64,000 bases of DNA from Gillisia hiemivivida (GCF_007997295.1 NZ_VORY01000005.1:1-64000), one strand, 5' to 3'; positions 26,987-36,649 are shown, numbered from the stretch's first letter. Numbers and translations are program-made. The notes: generated by a model from the letters alone, not told the origin.

Positions 26987-28135
26987 ATGCCGCAAGCAAT
27001 CCAAAATAAACAACAATTAAAATTACATTCTATCCAGGAAGCCATAGATGACATCCGGGCTGGTAAGATTATTATTGTTGTAGATGATATAGATAGAGAG
27101 AATGAAGGGGATTTTCTTGCTGCAGCAGAAGCTGTAACACCAGAAATGATCAATTTCATGGCCACTCACGGTCGTGGTCTTATTTGCGCTCCTATTACAG
27201 AGGAGCATTGTAAAGAATTGAAGTTGGATATGATGGTTGGTAATAATACCGATCCATTGGAAACGGCTTTTACAATCTCTGTAGATCTTAAAGGAAACGG
27301 AGTTACTACCGGGATCTCTGCAGCAGATAGAGCAAAAACTATTAAAGCATTAATAGATCCAGCTACAAAACCTATCGATCTTAGTAGACCTGGACATGTT
27401 TTCCCTTTAAAAGCTAAAGAAGGCGGAGTATTAAGAAGAACCGGACATACAGAAGCTGCTATAGATTTTGCTAGATTAGCAGGTTTTCAACCAGCAGGTG
27501 TGATCGTAGAGATCATGAATGAAGATGGAACTATGGCAAGATTACCTCAGCTAATTGAGGTGGCCAATAAATTCGATCTTAAGTTGGTTTCTATAGAAGA
27601 TCTTATAGCTTATAGAATGCAACATGACTCTTTGATAGAGAAAAAAGAGGATTTCGATATTCAAACCAGGTTTGGAACTTTTAGAATGAGAGCCTATAAA
27701 CAAACCACCAATAATCAGGTTCATATTGCACTTACAAAAGGTGTTTGGAAGACCAATGAAGATATCATGGTTAGAGTAAATTCTACACTTATCAATAACG
27801 ACATCTTAGGAACTCTTACCAATAATGCCGATAAGAAATTGGACGATATGTTCAAAGCGATAAATGATGAAGGACGTGGAGCAATAGTCTTTATTAATCC
27901 TGCAAACCAATCCCTTAATTTGCTAAGCAGACTTTCAGAATTGAAGGAGCGTCAGAAAAAAGGAGAGGTAAAAGCACCGCCAATAATAATGGATTATAAA
28001 GATTTTGGAATTGGCGCACAAATTCTGCACGATCTTGATATTCACAAAATTAAATTATTATCTAACTCGAAACAAGCCAAGCGAGTGGGAATGATTGGTT
28101 ATGGATTAGAGATCATGGAATATGTAAATTATTAA
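26987..28135 (+). CDS. ribB: RibBA-type protein: DHBP synthase with a degenerate GTP cyclohydrolase II domain
   Basis: 382 residues from ATG 26987. Residues about 10-205 are 3,4-dihydroxy-2-butanone-4-phosphate synthase with the acidic loop [16 protein letters not shown] and [27 protein letters not shown]. This step turns ribulose 5-phosphate into the four-carbon unit of riboflavin. Residues about 210-382 have the fold of GTP cyclohydrolase II, but the zinc-site block (normally DxxGSxRCDCGxQL) reads [15 protein letters not shown] with no cysteine at all, so the second activity is almost surely lost. A separate ribA must exist elsewhere. Own promoter; follows the lptF/G gene. Confidence 0.92.
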   Translation: MPQAIQNKQQLKLHSIQEAIDDIRAGKIIIVVDDIDRENEGDFLAAAEAVTPEMINFMATHGRGLICAPITEEHCKELKLDMMVGNNTDPLETAFTISVDLKGNGVTTGISAADRAKTIKALIDPATKPIDLSRPGHVFPLKAKEGGVLRRTGHTEAAIDFARLAGFQPAGVIVEIMNEDGTMARLPQLIEVANKFDLKLVSIEDLIAYRMQHDSLIEKKEDFDIQTRFGTFRMRAYKQTTNNQVHIALTKGVWKTNEDIMVRVNSTLINNDILGTLTNNADKKLDDMFKAINDEGRGAIVFINPANQSLNLLSRLSELKERQKKGEVKAPPIIMDYKDFGIGAQILHDLDIHKIKLLSNSKQAKRVGMIGYGLEIMEYVNY

Positions 28136-28139
28136 GCTA

Positions 28140-28772
28140 TTATTCCAGCTCGATAATAACATCTGAAATAGGTCTTCGCACCTTTTTGAATTCAGAAAAC
28201 ATATCATCTTTTGCTCTAAAGCCAACAGGCAATACCAATACTGATTTAAGATTCAATTTATCTAATCCAAGGACCTCATCGTATTTTTCGGGTTCAAAAC
28301 CTTCCATAGGGCACGCATCTATAGCTTCGGTTGCGGAAACTGTAAGCAAAGTTCCCAAAGCTAAAAATGCCTGGTTAGTGGCCCAAGATGTGATTTCATC
28401 TATATGTTTATTCTTAAAATCGTCTATTAAGAAATCTTTAAAAGGTGAAAGGATCTCGTTAGGGGTAGCACGGATCTTTTGAACATAGTTGAAGTAATTC
28501 TCTATAAAGTTTTTATCTATTTCCCGTTCTATACACAGTACCAATACATGAGACGCAGACCCAACCTGCTGCTGATTCATTGAATATTTCACGAGTTTAG
28601 ATTGAAGCGCCTTATTACGAACAATTACCATTTTAATAGGCTGCAAACCGTAAGAAGTTGCAGTTAAATTAAAGGCATGCTTAAGGATCTCTATTTTATC
28701 TTCTGAAAGAATTCTGTTTTCATCAAATTTTTTAGTGGCATACCTCCACTTTAAGGCTTCAATATTATTCAT
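28140..28772 (-). CDS. Nitroreductase family NAD(P)H-dependent oxidoreductase
   Basis: 210 residues, the length of NfnB/NfsB-type enzymes. FMN contacts visible: opening WRYATKKFDENRILSEDKIE, ATSYGLQPIKMVIVRN, and CPMEGFEPEKYDEVLGL, followed by LVLPVGFRAKDD. These homodimeric flavoproteins reduce nitroaromatics, quinones or flavins. Four bases separate its stop from the ribBA stop (convergent). Whether its real role is flavin-related cannot be told. Confidence 0.9.
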   Translation of the reverse strand: MNNIEALKWRYATKKFDENRILSEDKIEILKHAFNLTATSYGLQPIKMVIVRNKALQSKLVKYSMNQQQVGSASHVLVLCIEREIDKNFIENYFNYVQKIRATPNEILSPFKDFLIDDFKNKHIDEITSWATNQAFLALGTLLTVSATEAIDACPMEGFEPEKYDEVLGLDKLNLKSVLVLPVGFRAKDDMFSEFKKVRRPISDVIIELE

Positions 28773-28795
28773 TACTTCTCTTCAAATTAAGGATA

Positions 28796-28803
28796 CAAAT
28801 TTA
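28796..28803 (-). promoter_or_regulatory. -7 promoter box of the nitroreductase gene
   Basis: On the minus strand TAAATTTG, an exact TAnnTTTG match, 23 bases upstream of the ATG at 28772. Confidence 0.6.
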
Positions 28804-28900
28804 GACATAACTATTTGCAAGAAAAAGTAACTATAGATGTTATTCTTATTTTGCAGAATTATGGACTAGCAATATACAAATCAATCAATGATAAAAATAC

Positions 28901-28908
28901 TACATTTG
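28901..28908 (+). promoter_or_regulatory. -7 promoter box of the SanA-like gene
   Basis: TACATTTG, an exact TAnnTTTG match, 39 bases upstream of the ATG at 28948. Confidence 0.55.
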
Positions 28909-28947
28909 TCAAGCATCAGTTATCATCACATTCTACAAACTATATAG

Positions 28948-29592
28948 ATGAACAGGCTTAAGAAATATATAATTTACATACTAATTGTATTAGGAGGAGG
29001 TATCGCTTTTATTTGGGGACTTAGTTTCTACATAATCGACACTACTTCAGATGAAATTTATTCAAAAATATCTGATCTTCCAATATCCAATACTGTTATT
29101 GTTCTTGGTGCCAGTGTGCACTCAGATGGGAAACTATCACCAATATTAAGAGATCGTGTAGATACTGCACTGGATATTTATAGATCCGGGCGGGCGAAAC
29201 AGTTTCTTTTAAGTGGTGACAATAGACGAAATGATTATGACGAGGTAAGTGCAATGAAGAATTATTTACTGGAAAGAGATGTGCCAGAGAATTTGATTTT
29301 TACAGATCCTGCAGGATTGGATACTTATGATAGCATGTATAGATCAGACTACATTTATAAAATCCCAAATGCTATTGTAGTTACTCAAAAATTTCATCTT
29401 CCTAGGACTCTCTTTATAGCTGAAAGCTTAGGCTTAAATTATATAGGCTTTCCTGCCAAGCACAAATATTATGAGACCGAAAATAATTTGATAAGACGTG
29501 AAAAACTTGCGAACCTAAAAGCAATGTGGGAAATTCTAACAAAACAAACGCCTGAAAATATGGGTGAGGAGAATCCTGTAAATCGCTTTTAA
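28948..29592 (+). CDS. SanA/YdcF-like DUF218 envelope protein
   Basis: 214 residues. One N-terminal transmembrane anchor (YIIYILIVLGGGIAFIWGLS), then an extracytoplasmic DUF218 domain: VIVLGASVHSDGKLSPILRD, AKQFLLSGDN, YDEVSAMKNYLLERDVPE, GLDTYDSMYRS and TQKFHLPRTLFIAESLGL. SanA in enterobacteria supports the envelope barrier against vancomycin at high temperature; ElyC, a relative, affects peptidoglycan precursor use. It is followed by a small membrane protein gene 63 bases downstream. Confidence 0.88.
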   Translation: MNRLKKYIIYILIVLGGGIAFIWGLSFYIIDTTSDEIYSKISDLPISNTVIVLGASVHSDGKLSPILRDRVDTALDIYRSGRAKQFLLSGDNRRNDYDEVSAMKNYLLERDVPENLIFTDPAGLDTYDSMYRSDYIYKIPNAIVVTQKFHLPRTLFIAESLGLNYIGFPAKHKYYETENNLIRREKLANLKAMWEILTKQTPENMGEENPVNRF

Positions 29593-29655
29593 ATTTTGAT
29601 ATACATATTTTCTATTATTGTAATAGATTTTACTATCAACTAAAACCAAAGCAGT

Positions 29656-30012
29656 ATGTTACTTTGGTTACTACATATTATTATAGATGCGGGAGTTTTA
29701 CTACTTGCTGCAAAATTTATGAGCAAGGTTGAGTTAAAAGGCTTCAAATCTGCCATAATCGTCGCATTAATTATTGGTGTGTTCAGTTTTCTTTTAAGCT
29801 GGTTATTAACCTCCTTGCTAAATATTGCAACCCTTGGTATCTTCTATTTCTTAGGATTAGGATTTATAACTAGAGTAATTGCGTATGCTATCATCATCGA
29901 ACTGGCAGATCAAGTAAGTAAAGATTTTAAAACTATAGGTTTTATAACCTCGATCTGGCTTGCAATTATACTTGCGTTGGCTGGTGCGATAGTAGATGCT
30001 ATTCTATTTTAA
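29656..30012 (+). CDS. Phage holin superfamily IV-like membrane protein
   Basis: 118 residues, four transmembrane helices with short loops: LLWLLHIIIDAGVLLLAA, SAIIVALIIGVFSFLLSW, LGIFYFLGLGFITRVIAYAI, SIWLAIILALAGAIVDAI. The pattern and length match the widespread PF04020 four-helix family (named after phage holins but mostly chromosomal and of unknown role). No phage genes are nearby. The TAA stop is followed within three bases by repeat copy R6. Confidence 0.65.
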   Translation: MLLWLLHIIIDAGVLLLAAKFMSKVELKGFKSAIIVALIIGVFSFLLSWLLTSLLNIATLGIFYFLGLGFITRVIAYAIIIELADQVSKDFKTIGFITSIWLAIILALAGAIVDAILF

Positions 30013-30140
30013 AAACTTAAACCCTCATTTAGGGTTCAATCCCAGTACCGATAGCTATAGGGCTGACTCGAACTTTAAAAAGTGTTTTTTTTCCGAAGTA
30101 TCAGGACATACCTTTTGGGCTTGCTCCGAGGTTTGTGATT
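30013..30140 (+). repeat. Dispersed repeat R, copy 6 (diverged)
   Basis: Plus orientation: TTAAACCCTCATTTAGGG, then a diverged body (CCGAAGTATCAGGACATACC, GGGCTTGCTCCGAGG) and GTTTGTGATT. About three quarters of the positions agree with intact copies. It follows directly the stop of the holin-like gene. Confidence 0.75.
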
Positions 30141-30291
30141 TTTCTTTTCAATATTGCAAAGCGCATCAGGTATATCTTGAAGCGCTTTTTAATTGATATT
30201 ATTATTGTCTATCTCTAAAAAGTTAGAATTGATCTAATCTTAACTCTAACCGCGGGCATAAAGACTATATTTGGAGCTTTTATAAGCTACT

Positions 30292-31110
30292 ATGATAAAA
30301 TTGATTGTGACTGATATGGATGGAACTTTGCTCAATGATGAGCATCAAATACATCCAGATTTTTGGGATATTGAAAAGGAACTGTCCAATAAGGGAATTA
30401 TGTTCTCTGTGGCCAGTGGAAGACAATTTTATAATCTGGAAAGTAAATTTGAAAGGATTAAAGATCGTATGCTGTTTTTTGCTGAAAATGGCACCTATGT
30501 AGTTTATAAAGGGAAAGAGGTCTATCTGAATCCTTTAAAAAGAGAAGATGCCAATAAGTTTATTGAAATTGGCAGAAACCTTGAACATACTCAATTAATA
30601 TTGTGTGGAAAGAACGCGGCTTATATAGAAACTGAAGATAAAAACTTTTATAAAGAGATCAATAAATATTACGAGCGTTTAGAAATTGTAGAAGATCTTA
30701 CCAAGGTAGATGATACTGTCCTAAAAGTAACGCTTTGCAATTTTAATGGTGTAGAAGAAAATACCTTTCACCATTTTAACGATTATAAAAATGACTTCAA
30801 GGTAGCCATCGCAGCAAGTGTTTTTATAGATATCACTTCACTTTCAGCAAATAAAGGGAATGCTATTATAGGGATACAGAAAGAGTTGAATATTACTCCC
30901 GAAGAAACCTTGGTTTTTGGCGATTATTTAAATGATCTGGAAATGATGCAGAATGCTAAGTTTAGTTATGCTATGAAAAATGCACATCCCGATATTAAAA
31001 GTGCCAGTAAGTTTATGACAAGCTTCGATAATAATGAAAATGGAGTACTCCGAACTATTGCAGAATTAGGGCTTCTCAAGAACTTAGAAATAAAAAATGG
31101 ATTGTATTAA
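30292..31110 (+). CDS. HAD superfamily Cof-type phosphatase
   Basis: 272 residues. HAD motif I is VTDMDGTLLND (nucleophile Asp8, acid Asp10), motif II SVASGRQ, motif III the Lys in SANKGNAI, and motif IV FGDYLNDLEMM. The cap inserted after motif II is of the IIB type, as in Cof/YbiV/YidA proteins, which hydrolyse sugar phosphates, FMN or PLP. Cytosolic. Stands alone; convergent with the transpeptidase gene. Confidence 0.9.
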   Translation: MIKLIVTDMDGTLLNDEHQIHPDFWDIEKELSNKGIMFSVASGRQFYNLESKFERIKDRMLFFAENGTYVVYKGKEVYLNPLKREDANKFIEIGRNLEHTQLILCGKNAAYIETEDKNFYKEINKYYERLEIVEDLTKVDDTVLKVTLCNFNGVEENTFHHFNDYKNDFKVAIAASVFIDITSLSANKGNAIIGIQKELNITPEETLVFGDYLNDLEMMQNAKFSYAMKNAHPDIKSASKFMTSFDNNENGVLRTIAELGLLKNLEIKNGLY

Positions 31111-31142
31111 AGGTGATGATTTTAATTTATTCGAGGTCTCCT

Positions 31143-32108
31143 CTAATTATAAGTAACTATTGTTCCTTCATCTAAAGACAATTCCTTTTTCAAATCATTA
31201 CGATCTATCGTTTTGATATATTCGTTGTATTTAGCAACGTAATCTTTTAAGGTATCCATTTCTTCATCTATCAGGTTGTTATTTAACCTGTCTGTAGCCA
31301 GTTGTAACCATGGAGATTCATTCTCATAATCGTAAGTACCAAATACCATAAATGGAGTTCCTTTTCTCAGGACTTTTCGACCATTAGAATTCAATTCCCA
31401 TTGTTTTGCCCAGTCATAAATATATTGTGCATCATCCATATAAAGTCTAACGCAAGCATGACTGGCAGGATATCCTGGTAATGCATATTGGTGCACTCCT
31501 ACTCCTTCAAAATTCATGAAATTAAAATAATATGGTAAGATCCAAGCTTCATCTACCGAGCTAATTTTCCTTTTGGCTTTATAATTTCCATAATGTAAGC
31601 CATTTGGTGTTGGTGTAGATTTCTTTCCAGAACTCAAAGGGCCCCATTTTATAAGTTTTCCATTTTCATATAAAGCAAATCCTTGCACACGTTGAGAGAT
31701 TAGAACTGTTTTAGGTATATCCTTGAGTAGTTCCATATTCTTTGGGAAAGGTGAATAGTTAATTATATCATTGAACAACGTATCTGGTATCACAATACTT
31801 TTACCAATACTAACTTTGTTAGCTTCAATCCTATTAATAGCATAGATCACATTTTGATGAGCTTCAGAATATCTATTTTTAAAGCTATCTAATTCCACTG
31901 AAGTCTTTAGAGAATCTATTTTATAATTTATTACCAAAGGTGGATCTACCTTTTCTTCAGGAATCTCAAGGATACTATCCTTTTGTTTAGTCTTTTCATA
32001 TGTATTTTCCGACTTGTTAGATTTTTTGTCTTCACAGGAAACAGTACTGAAGACGATACTCAATACAAAAACAAATAATAAAGTAGGAGTTTTAAATGGG
32101 GGTTTCAT
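31143..32108 (-). CDS. L,D-transpeptidase (YkuD domain) lipoprotein
   Basis: 321 residues from ATG 32106-32108, chosen because MKPPFKTPTLLFVFVLSIVF followed by STVSC is a good lipoprotein signal; upstream codons only lengthen the start. The catalytic domain shows GVGVHQYALPGYPASHACVR (split as GVGVHQYAL and YPASHACVRLY), the canonical HxxxxxxxxxSHGC/ACVR motif with nucleophile Cys, so it should form 3-3 crosslinks in peptidoglycan or tether proteins to it. A charged linker precedes the domain and a 90-residue tail follows. Periplasmic, membrane-anchored. Confidence 0.88.
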   Translation of the reverse strand: MKPPFKTPTLLFVFVLSIVFSTVSCEDKKSNKSENTYEKTKQKDSILEIPEEKVDPPLVINYKIDSLKTSVELDSFKNRYSEAHQNVIYAINRIEANKVSIGKSIVIPDTLFNDIINYSPFPKNMELLKDIPKTVLISQRVQGFALYENGKLIKWGPLSSGKKSTPTPNGLHYGNYKAKRKISSVDEAWILPYYFNFMNFEGVGVHQYALPGYPASHACVRLYMDDAQYIYDWAKQWELNSNGRKVLRKGTPFMVFGTYDYENESPWLQLATDRLNNNLIDEEMDTLKDYVAKYNEYIKTIDRNDLKKELSLDEGTIVTYN

Positions 32109-32345
32109 ATTCATTTGGGCAAATTCGGTTTGCATAGAATTGTTGAACAAATTTCGTAGTATTGAGATTAAAGATCACGCTGTTTTTATATACTTTAACA
32201 AAAACTGAGGCCCACTTAATAATAAATTAATACTTGGATCTTTAATTTGTAAATGGCAAACCTCCAGATCACTAACATATTTTGGAGAAATATAAAGTTT
32301 TAGTAAAATAATTCTATCAAAGTGTGATTAGTCAATAAATAATCC

Positions 32346-32353
32346 TATATTTG
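32346..32353 (+). promoter_or_regulatory. -7 promoter box of the cold shock gene
   Basis: TATATTTG, an exact TAnnTTTG match, 21 bases before the ATG at 32375. It overlaps a possible TTG start at 32351, which is thereby ruled out. Confidence 0.7.
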
Positions 32354-32374
32354 CGTAAATTAAATTTATATATA

Positions 32375-32566
32375 ATGAATAGAGGTACCGTAAAGTTCTT
32401 TAACGACACTAAAGGATTTGGATTTATCACAGACGAAGAGTCAAACAAAGAATATTTTGTACATGCAAATGGTCTTGTTGATGAAATTAGAGAAAACGAC
32501 GAAGTAACGTTTGATCTTGAAGAAGGAAGAAAAGGATTAAATGCAGTAAATGTAAAACAAGCTTAG
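32375..32566 (+). CDS. Cold shock domain protein
   Basis: 63 residues from ATG 32375. Single OB-fold with both RNA-binding motifs: KFFNDTKGFGFI (RNP1) and YFVHANGL (RNP2-like). These bind single-stranded RNA/DNA and melt mRNA structure at low temperature or act as general RNA chaperones. The gene has its own promoter and a strong terminator, so it is monocistronic. Length is normal for the CspA family. Confidence 0.95.
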   Translation: MNRGTVKFFNDTKGFGFITDEESNKEYFVHANGLVDEIRENDEVTFDLEEGRKGLNAVNVKQA

Positions 32567-32601
32567 GCTTCGTTTATAGTATACTATACTTTGACAATTT
32601 T

Positions 32602-32633
32602 AAAGCTTCACACAATGTGTGAAGCTTTTTTTT
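32602..32633 (+). terminator. Terminator of the cold shock gene
   Basis: Stem AAAGCTTCACAC with GTGTGAAGCTTT around a two-base loop, running into eight T. A textbook rho-independent terminator 36 bases after the stop. Confidence 0.9.
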
Positions 32634-32710
32634 GTTCTAAACTTTTCTAAAATCTTTCTTGGAACGGTTTTAGAACATTATCTTTAAATCACTAAATTCA
32701 AAAAAGCACT

Positions 32711-33361
32711 TTGTTCAATATAAAAGCCAAATTCATTCTTTTTGCATTCCTTTCTTTTCTGCAAATCGGTGTTTTTAGCTCTACTCTTAATATGAAAGAT
32801 CTAGATACTTTTAAAGTTACCAATAAGATAATTCCAAAATCTATTGCCGAAGAAGTTGCTGTTGCATTATCTTATTACCCAGAATTAAAGGATACTCCCA
32901 TAGAGTTTAGATTCAAGAAAAAGATAAAGAAATCTTTTATGCAGGCGCAGCCAAAGTTTTTAGGAATATTTAAAAATAAAAAAAATCGTGCTTATTTTGT
33001 AATGATAAGTGAAAGTTTTCATATTGAAAATGAATCATTCACCATTTCAGAAGTACCATCAGATGTCCTTATTGGTTGGATAGGTCATGAATTAGGACAT
33101 ATTATGGATTACCAGAAGCGTAGCGGTTTTAATCTCATCCAATTCGCGATAGGTTATCTAACTTCTCATAAATTCATTAAAAAGGCTGAAAGAGCTGCAG
33201 ATACCTTTGCGGTAGGTCACGGAATGGGAGATTATATACTTGCTACTAAAGATTTTATTCTAAACCACGCGCATCTTTCTAAGGTGTATAAAGATCGTAT
33301 TAGGAAGTTATACTTATCTCCAGAAGAAATTCTATTATTAGTAGAAGAATTAAAAGATTAG
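32711..33361 (+). CDS. Putative secreted zinc metallopeptidase
   Basis: 216 residues from a TTG that gives the signal peptide MFNIKAKFILFAFLSFLQIG. Zinc motif HELGH (in WIGHELGHIMDYQ) with a downstream AERAADTFAVGHG, whose acidic residues can supply the third ligand as in gluzincins such as M48 enzymes. No other domain. I cannot assign a named family, and substrates are unknown. Monocistronic, convergent with the GH3 gene. Confidence 0.7.
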   Translation: MFNIKAKFILFAFLSFLQIGVFSSTLNMKDLDTFKVTNKIIPKSIAEEVAVALSYYPELKDTPIEFRFKKKIKKSFMQAQPKFLGIFKNKKNRAYFVMISESFHIENESFTISEVPSDVLIGWIGHELGHIMDYQKRSGFNLIQFAIGYLTSHKFIKKAERAADTFAVGHGMGDYILATKDFILNHAHLSKVYKDRIRKLYLSPEEILLLVEELKD

Positions 33362-33372
33362 TTGGGTTTCAG

Positions 33373-34893
33373 TTATAAGCTACTAATAAACTCTTCCCAT
33401 TCTCCGAACTTCTCTTCGTTCATTACACGTTCCATTTTCACTTGTCCACCTTTCTTTTTATTCAAGGCATTCCACTCATAAAAATAATTTGGAGGAATAG
33501 TAGTAACCTTTACACCTTTCAAGGCTTTAGATCTAGCCACCTTATAATTTTTATTAGCGTTTTTAAGAGACTCGTCTAAGGCCTCAGCAAGTTCTTCATT
33601 ATTCAATTTAGCCTCTGTACCTAAATACCAAGAATGATGAAATTCACCATCGATGCGAACCGCAGCCAAAGTAAATTCCGGGATTTCGATATCATACTTT
33701 TTCTCTAACTCCTGGATAGCATCGTTCATTTTATTCACAGAAAGCTGAGAACCAACTACATTTAGAAAAAACTTAGTTCTTCCCGTAATTTTGATCTCAT
33801 GTCTACTAACATCTGTAAATTTAATAGTATCACCTATCAAATACCTCCATGCTCCAGACACCGTACTAATAAGTAATATATAATCTTCCTCTTCTTTTAC
33901 ATCTTTAATTTGCACCACAGGTGCATTATCAGTAATAGAACCATCTTCATTTACGTACTCAGCTTTGAAAGGTACAAACTCAAAATAAATTCCATTATCC
34001 AAGACCAATTTCATAGAATGTGTTTCTGGACGCTGCTGATAGGCCATAAATCCTTCTGAAGCCAAATAGGTATCTATCACTGTCACCGGATGGGCCAATA
34101 ATGCATTGAAGCTTTTCTCGTAAGGCTCAAATGCTACCCCACCAGAAGTATAAACTTGGAAATTTGGCCATATATCATGGATGTTATTTACATTATGATG
34201 CTCAATTACTTTTTTAAACATCAATTCTATCCAAGATGGAATTCCGGAAATAGCTCCAATATCCCAAGTTTTAGCATTTGCTGCAATCATCTCTACACGC
34301 TCATCCCAGTCTTCAATTTTTGCGATTTCATCACCCGGCTTATAATATCCTTTAAACCAAAATGGAATTTTGCTTGCAGAAATCCCACTTATCTCCCCTT
34401 CTTCATGATCGCCCTCCTTTTGTAGATCTGTAGAACTACCTAGCATCATGATCTCCTTTTCAAAAAAATCTGTGGGAAGATCAAAATTAGTTAACGCACC
34501 AACTTGTTTTATTCCTGAGGTCCGTATTGCTTCTACCATATCATTAGAAACAGGGATGCGCTTACTGGTTTTACCAGTTGTACCGGAACTTAAGGCAAAA
34601 TAAGGCGGAGTTCCAGGCCAAACAACATCTGTTTCCCCTTCATGCATTTTGTACCACCATTCTTCATTGATCTTATTATAATCGAAATTTGGGATACGCT
34701 CTGCATAAGCCACACGGATATCCTCAGCTTCCAGAATCTCTTCAAAATTATAATGTTTCCCAAAAGCAGTATCTTTTGCTTTGTTCAATAAACCAGTCAG
34801 GACTTCCAATTGGGCTTCATCGGCATTCGGTTCAGAAACAATTTTATCTCTTAAATCTATTAAACCCTTTATAATTGATCCAACTATTGCCAT
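33373..34893 (-). CDS. GH3 family protein (acyl-adenylate amido synthetase fold)
   Basis: 506 residues, full length for bacterial GH3 proteins. ATP-site blocks of the ANL-like fold: FALSSGTTGKTSKRIP, VYTSGGVAFEPYEK, YLASEGFMAYQ and WRYLIGDTIKFTD. Plant GH3 enzymes join amino acids to jasmonate or auxin; bacterial members are thought to adenylate carboxylic acids, with substrates not known. Cytosolic. It is a stable single-copy gene in many Flavobacteriaceae. Confidence 0.9.
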   Translation of the reverse strand: MAIVGSIIKGLIDLRDKIVSEPNADEAQLEVLTGLLNKAKDTAFGKHYNFEEILEAEDIRVAYAERIPNFDYNKINEEWWYKMHEGETDVVWPGTPPYFALSSGTTGKTSKRIPVSNDMVEAIRTSGIKQVGALTNFDLPTDFFEKEIMMLGSSTDLQKEGDHEEGEISGISASKIPFWFKGYYKPGDEIAKIEDWDERVEMIAANAKTWDIGAISGIPSWIELMFKKVIEHHNVNNIHDIWPNFQVYTSGGVAFEPYEKSFNALLAHPVTVIDTYLASEGFMAYQQRPETHSMKLVLDNGIYFEFVPFKAEYVNEDGSITDNAPVVQIKDVKEEEDYILLISTVSGAWRYLIGDTIKFTDVSRHEIKITGRTKFFLNVVGSQLSVNKMNDAIQELEKKYDIEIPEFTLAAVRIDGEFHHSWYLGTEAKLNNEELAEALDESLKNANKNYKVARSKALKGVKVTTIPPNYFYEWNALNKKKGGQVKMERVMNEEKFGEWEEFISSL

Positions 34894-35006
34894 AATGCCT
34901 TGATATTTAATTTAAACTTATAATTTTGAAGTTAGGCAAAAGTGAAAAATAGCCTCAAAACATGGGCTATAATTATATAATTTTTAACCTTTCTGAGAGT
35001 TTGAAT

Positions 35007-36563
35007 TTAGGAATTCATCAACCTAATACAGCTCTCTACACACTTTTCACCATCTATAGCTGCAGAAATAATTCCACCCGCATAGCCAGCTCCTTCCCCA
35101 CATGGAAATAAGCCTTTTATTTGAATATGCTCAAAGGTTTTTGGATCTCTTGGAATTCTTACAGGAGATGAAGTTCTAGATTCTGGGGCATGTATGATTG
35201 CCTCATTGGTATAATATCCGCGCATAGCTTTACCAAATTCTTTAAAACCCTGCTGAAGGGTTGAATGGATGAATTCTGGAAAAACATTTTTTAGATCTAC
35301 GGAAGTTATTCCTGGTTTATACGAAGTTTCGGGTAAATTAGCTGAGATTCGACCTTCTACAAAATCTACCATTTTTTGAGCAGGAACACGTTGAGTTTTG
35401 CCACCATACAACCAAGCAGCTTGTTCTATGCTTTTCTGAAATTCCATTGCAGCCAGAGGAGAATCTCCGAAGGCTTTAAAATCATTCAGTCTTAATTCTA
35501 CCACTATTCCAGAATTAGAAGTGGGCTGATCCCGTTTGCTTGGAGACCACCCATTCGTTACTACTTCTCCCGGGCTTGTGGCGCAAGGGGCAATCACACC
35601 TCCAGGACACATACAAAAAGAGTACATTCCTCTTCCTCCAATTTGCTTAACAATACTGTATGGAGACGGAGGTAAAAATTCTCCTCTGTCATCACATTTG
35701 TATTGTATCTTATCTATTAATTGTTGTGGATGTTCTATCCTAACCCCCAAAGCAAATGGCTTGGCTTCAATTTTAATTCTTTTTCTATGCAGTAATTCAA
35801 AGATATCCCTTGCAGAATGTCCAGTTGCAAGGATGATATTCTTCGCATTGAAATGCTCCCCTTTTAAAGTCTTTATTCCCTTGATCGTATCATTTTCAAT
35901 TAAAATATCGGTTACTCTTGTTTCAAAAAGCACCTCCCCTCCCATTTCAATGATCTTTTCACGAATACTTGCAATTATTGCCGGTAGTTTATTGGTTCCT
36001 ATATGAGGATGAGCATCAACTAAAATTTCACTGGTAGCACCAAAGGCTACTAATAATTCTAATACCCTATTTACATCTCCTCTTTTTTTAGATCGGGTGT
36101 ATAATTTTCCGTCGCTATATGTTCCGGCTCCACCTTCTCCAAAGCAATAGTTGGAATCTTCATTAACAACATGTTCTATATTTAATGCCTTAAGGTCTCG
36201 TCTTCTATCACGAACATCCTTACCCCTTTCAATAATAACCGGCTTTTTACCTAATTCTATGCACCTGAGTGCTGCAAAAAGGCCAGCGGGTCCAGCGCCA
36301 ATTATAAACACTTCTTCTTTATCGCGTACATTAGGATATTCCGGCAATTCCAGAGGTGTTTCCTTCATAGATTCATTCACGTACACGTCAACCTTCAAAT
36401 TGATCTTCACAGCTTGCTGCCTGGCATCTATAGATCTTTTTAAAATTTCTATATGTCGAATTTCTTCCGTGGAAATTCCCGAATGCTTTGAAACCTCTCT
36501 CAATAAAAGTTCCTTCTTGGCTGCTTGTTCTGGGCTTACACGTAATTGATATTCGTATTTCAT
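35007..36563 (-). CDS. FAD-dependent oxidoreductase (COG2509 type)
   Basis: 518 residues. N-terminal 75-residue ferredoxin-like lead domain (LRVSPEQAAKKELLLREVSK), then the FAD-binding fingerprint FIIGAGPAGLFAALRCIELG, the family marker RGKDVRDRRRDLKAL, the loop CFGEGGAGTYSDGKLYTR and a C-terminal GLFPCGEGAGYAGGIISAA. This is the conserved uncharacterised flavoprotein family sometimes labelled a dehydrogenase; the substrate is unknown. Monocistronic with its own -7 box. Confidence 0.9.
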   Translation of the reverse strand: MKYEYQLRVSPEQAAKKELLLREVSKHSGISTEEIRHIEILKRSIDARQQAVKINLKVDVYVNESMKETPLELPEYPNVRDKEEVFIIGAGPAGLFAALRCIELGKKPVIIERGKDVRDRRRDLKALNIEHVVNEDSNYCFGEGGAGTYSDGKLYTRSKKRGDVNRVLELLVAFGATSEILVDAHPHIGTNKLPAIIASIREKIIEMGGEVLFETRVTDILIENDTIKGIKTLKGEHFNAKNIILATGHSARDIFELLHRKRIKIEAKPFALGVRIEHPQQLIDKIQYKCDDRGEFLPPSPYSIVKQIGGRGMYSFCMCPGGVIAPCATSPGEVVTNGWSPSKRDQPTSNSGIVVELRLNDFKAFGDSPLAAMEFQKSIEQAAWLYGGKTQRVPAQKMVDFVEGRISANLPETSYKPGITSVDLKNVFPEFIHSTLQQGFKEFGKAMRGYYTNEAIIHAPESRTSSPVRIPRDPKTFEHIQIKGLFPCGEGAGYAGGIISAAIDGEKCVESCIRLMNS

Positions 36564-36579
36564 GACTCTAAATATGAGG

Positions 36580-36587
36580 CAAATTTA
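36580..36587 (-). promoter_or_regulatory. -7 promoter box of the flavoprotein gene
   Basis: Minus strand TAAATTTG, exact TAnnTTTG, 16 bases upstream of the ATG at 36563. Confidence 0.6.
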
Positions 36588-36649
36588 AGTATTTCTAAAT
36601 TCTTATTAGTGCCACGTATTTTTAATCTTTCCTTGTGGTATTTATTATA

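Noticed and set aside
29656-30012. Holin-like gene as sign of a prophage
   Set aside because: No integrase, capsid, tail or lysis genes nearby; the four-helix family is mostly chromosomal and not phage-borne.
32351-32566. Upstream TTG start for the cold shock protein
   Set aside because: The codon lies inside the -7 promoter box and is therefore not transcribed.
35536-36549. Long plus-strand frames opposite the flavoprotein gene
   Set aside because: They lie antisense to a clearly conserved FAD protein and show no domain.
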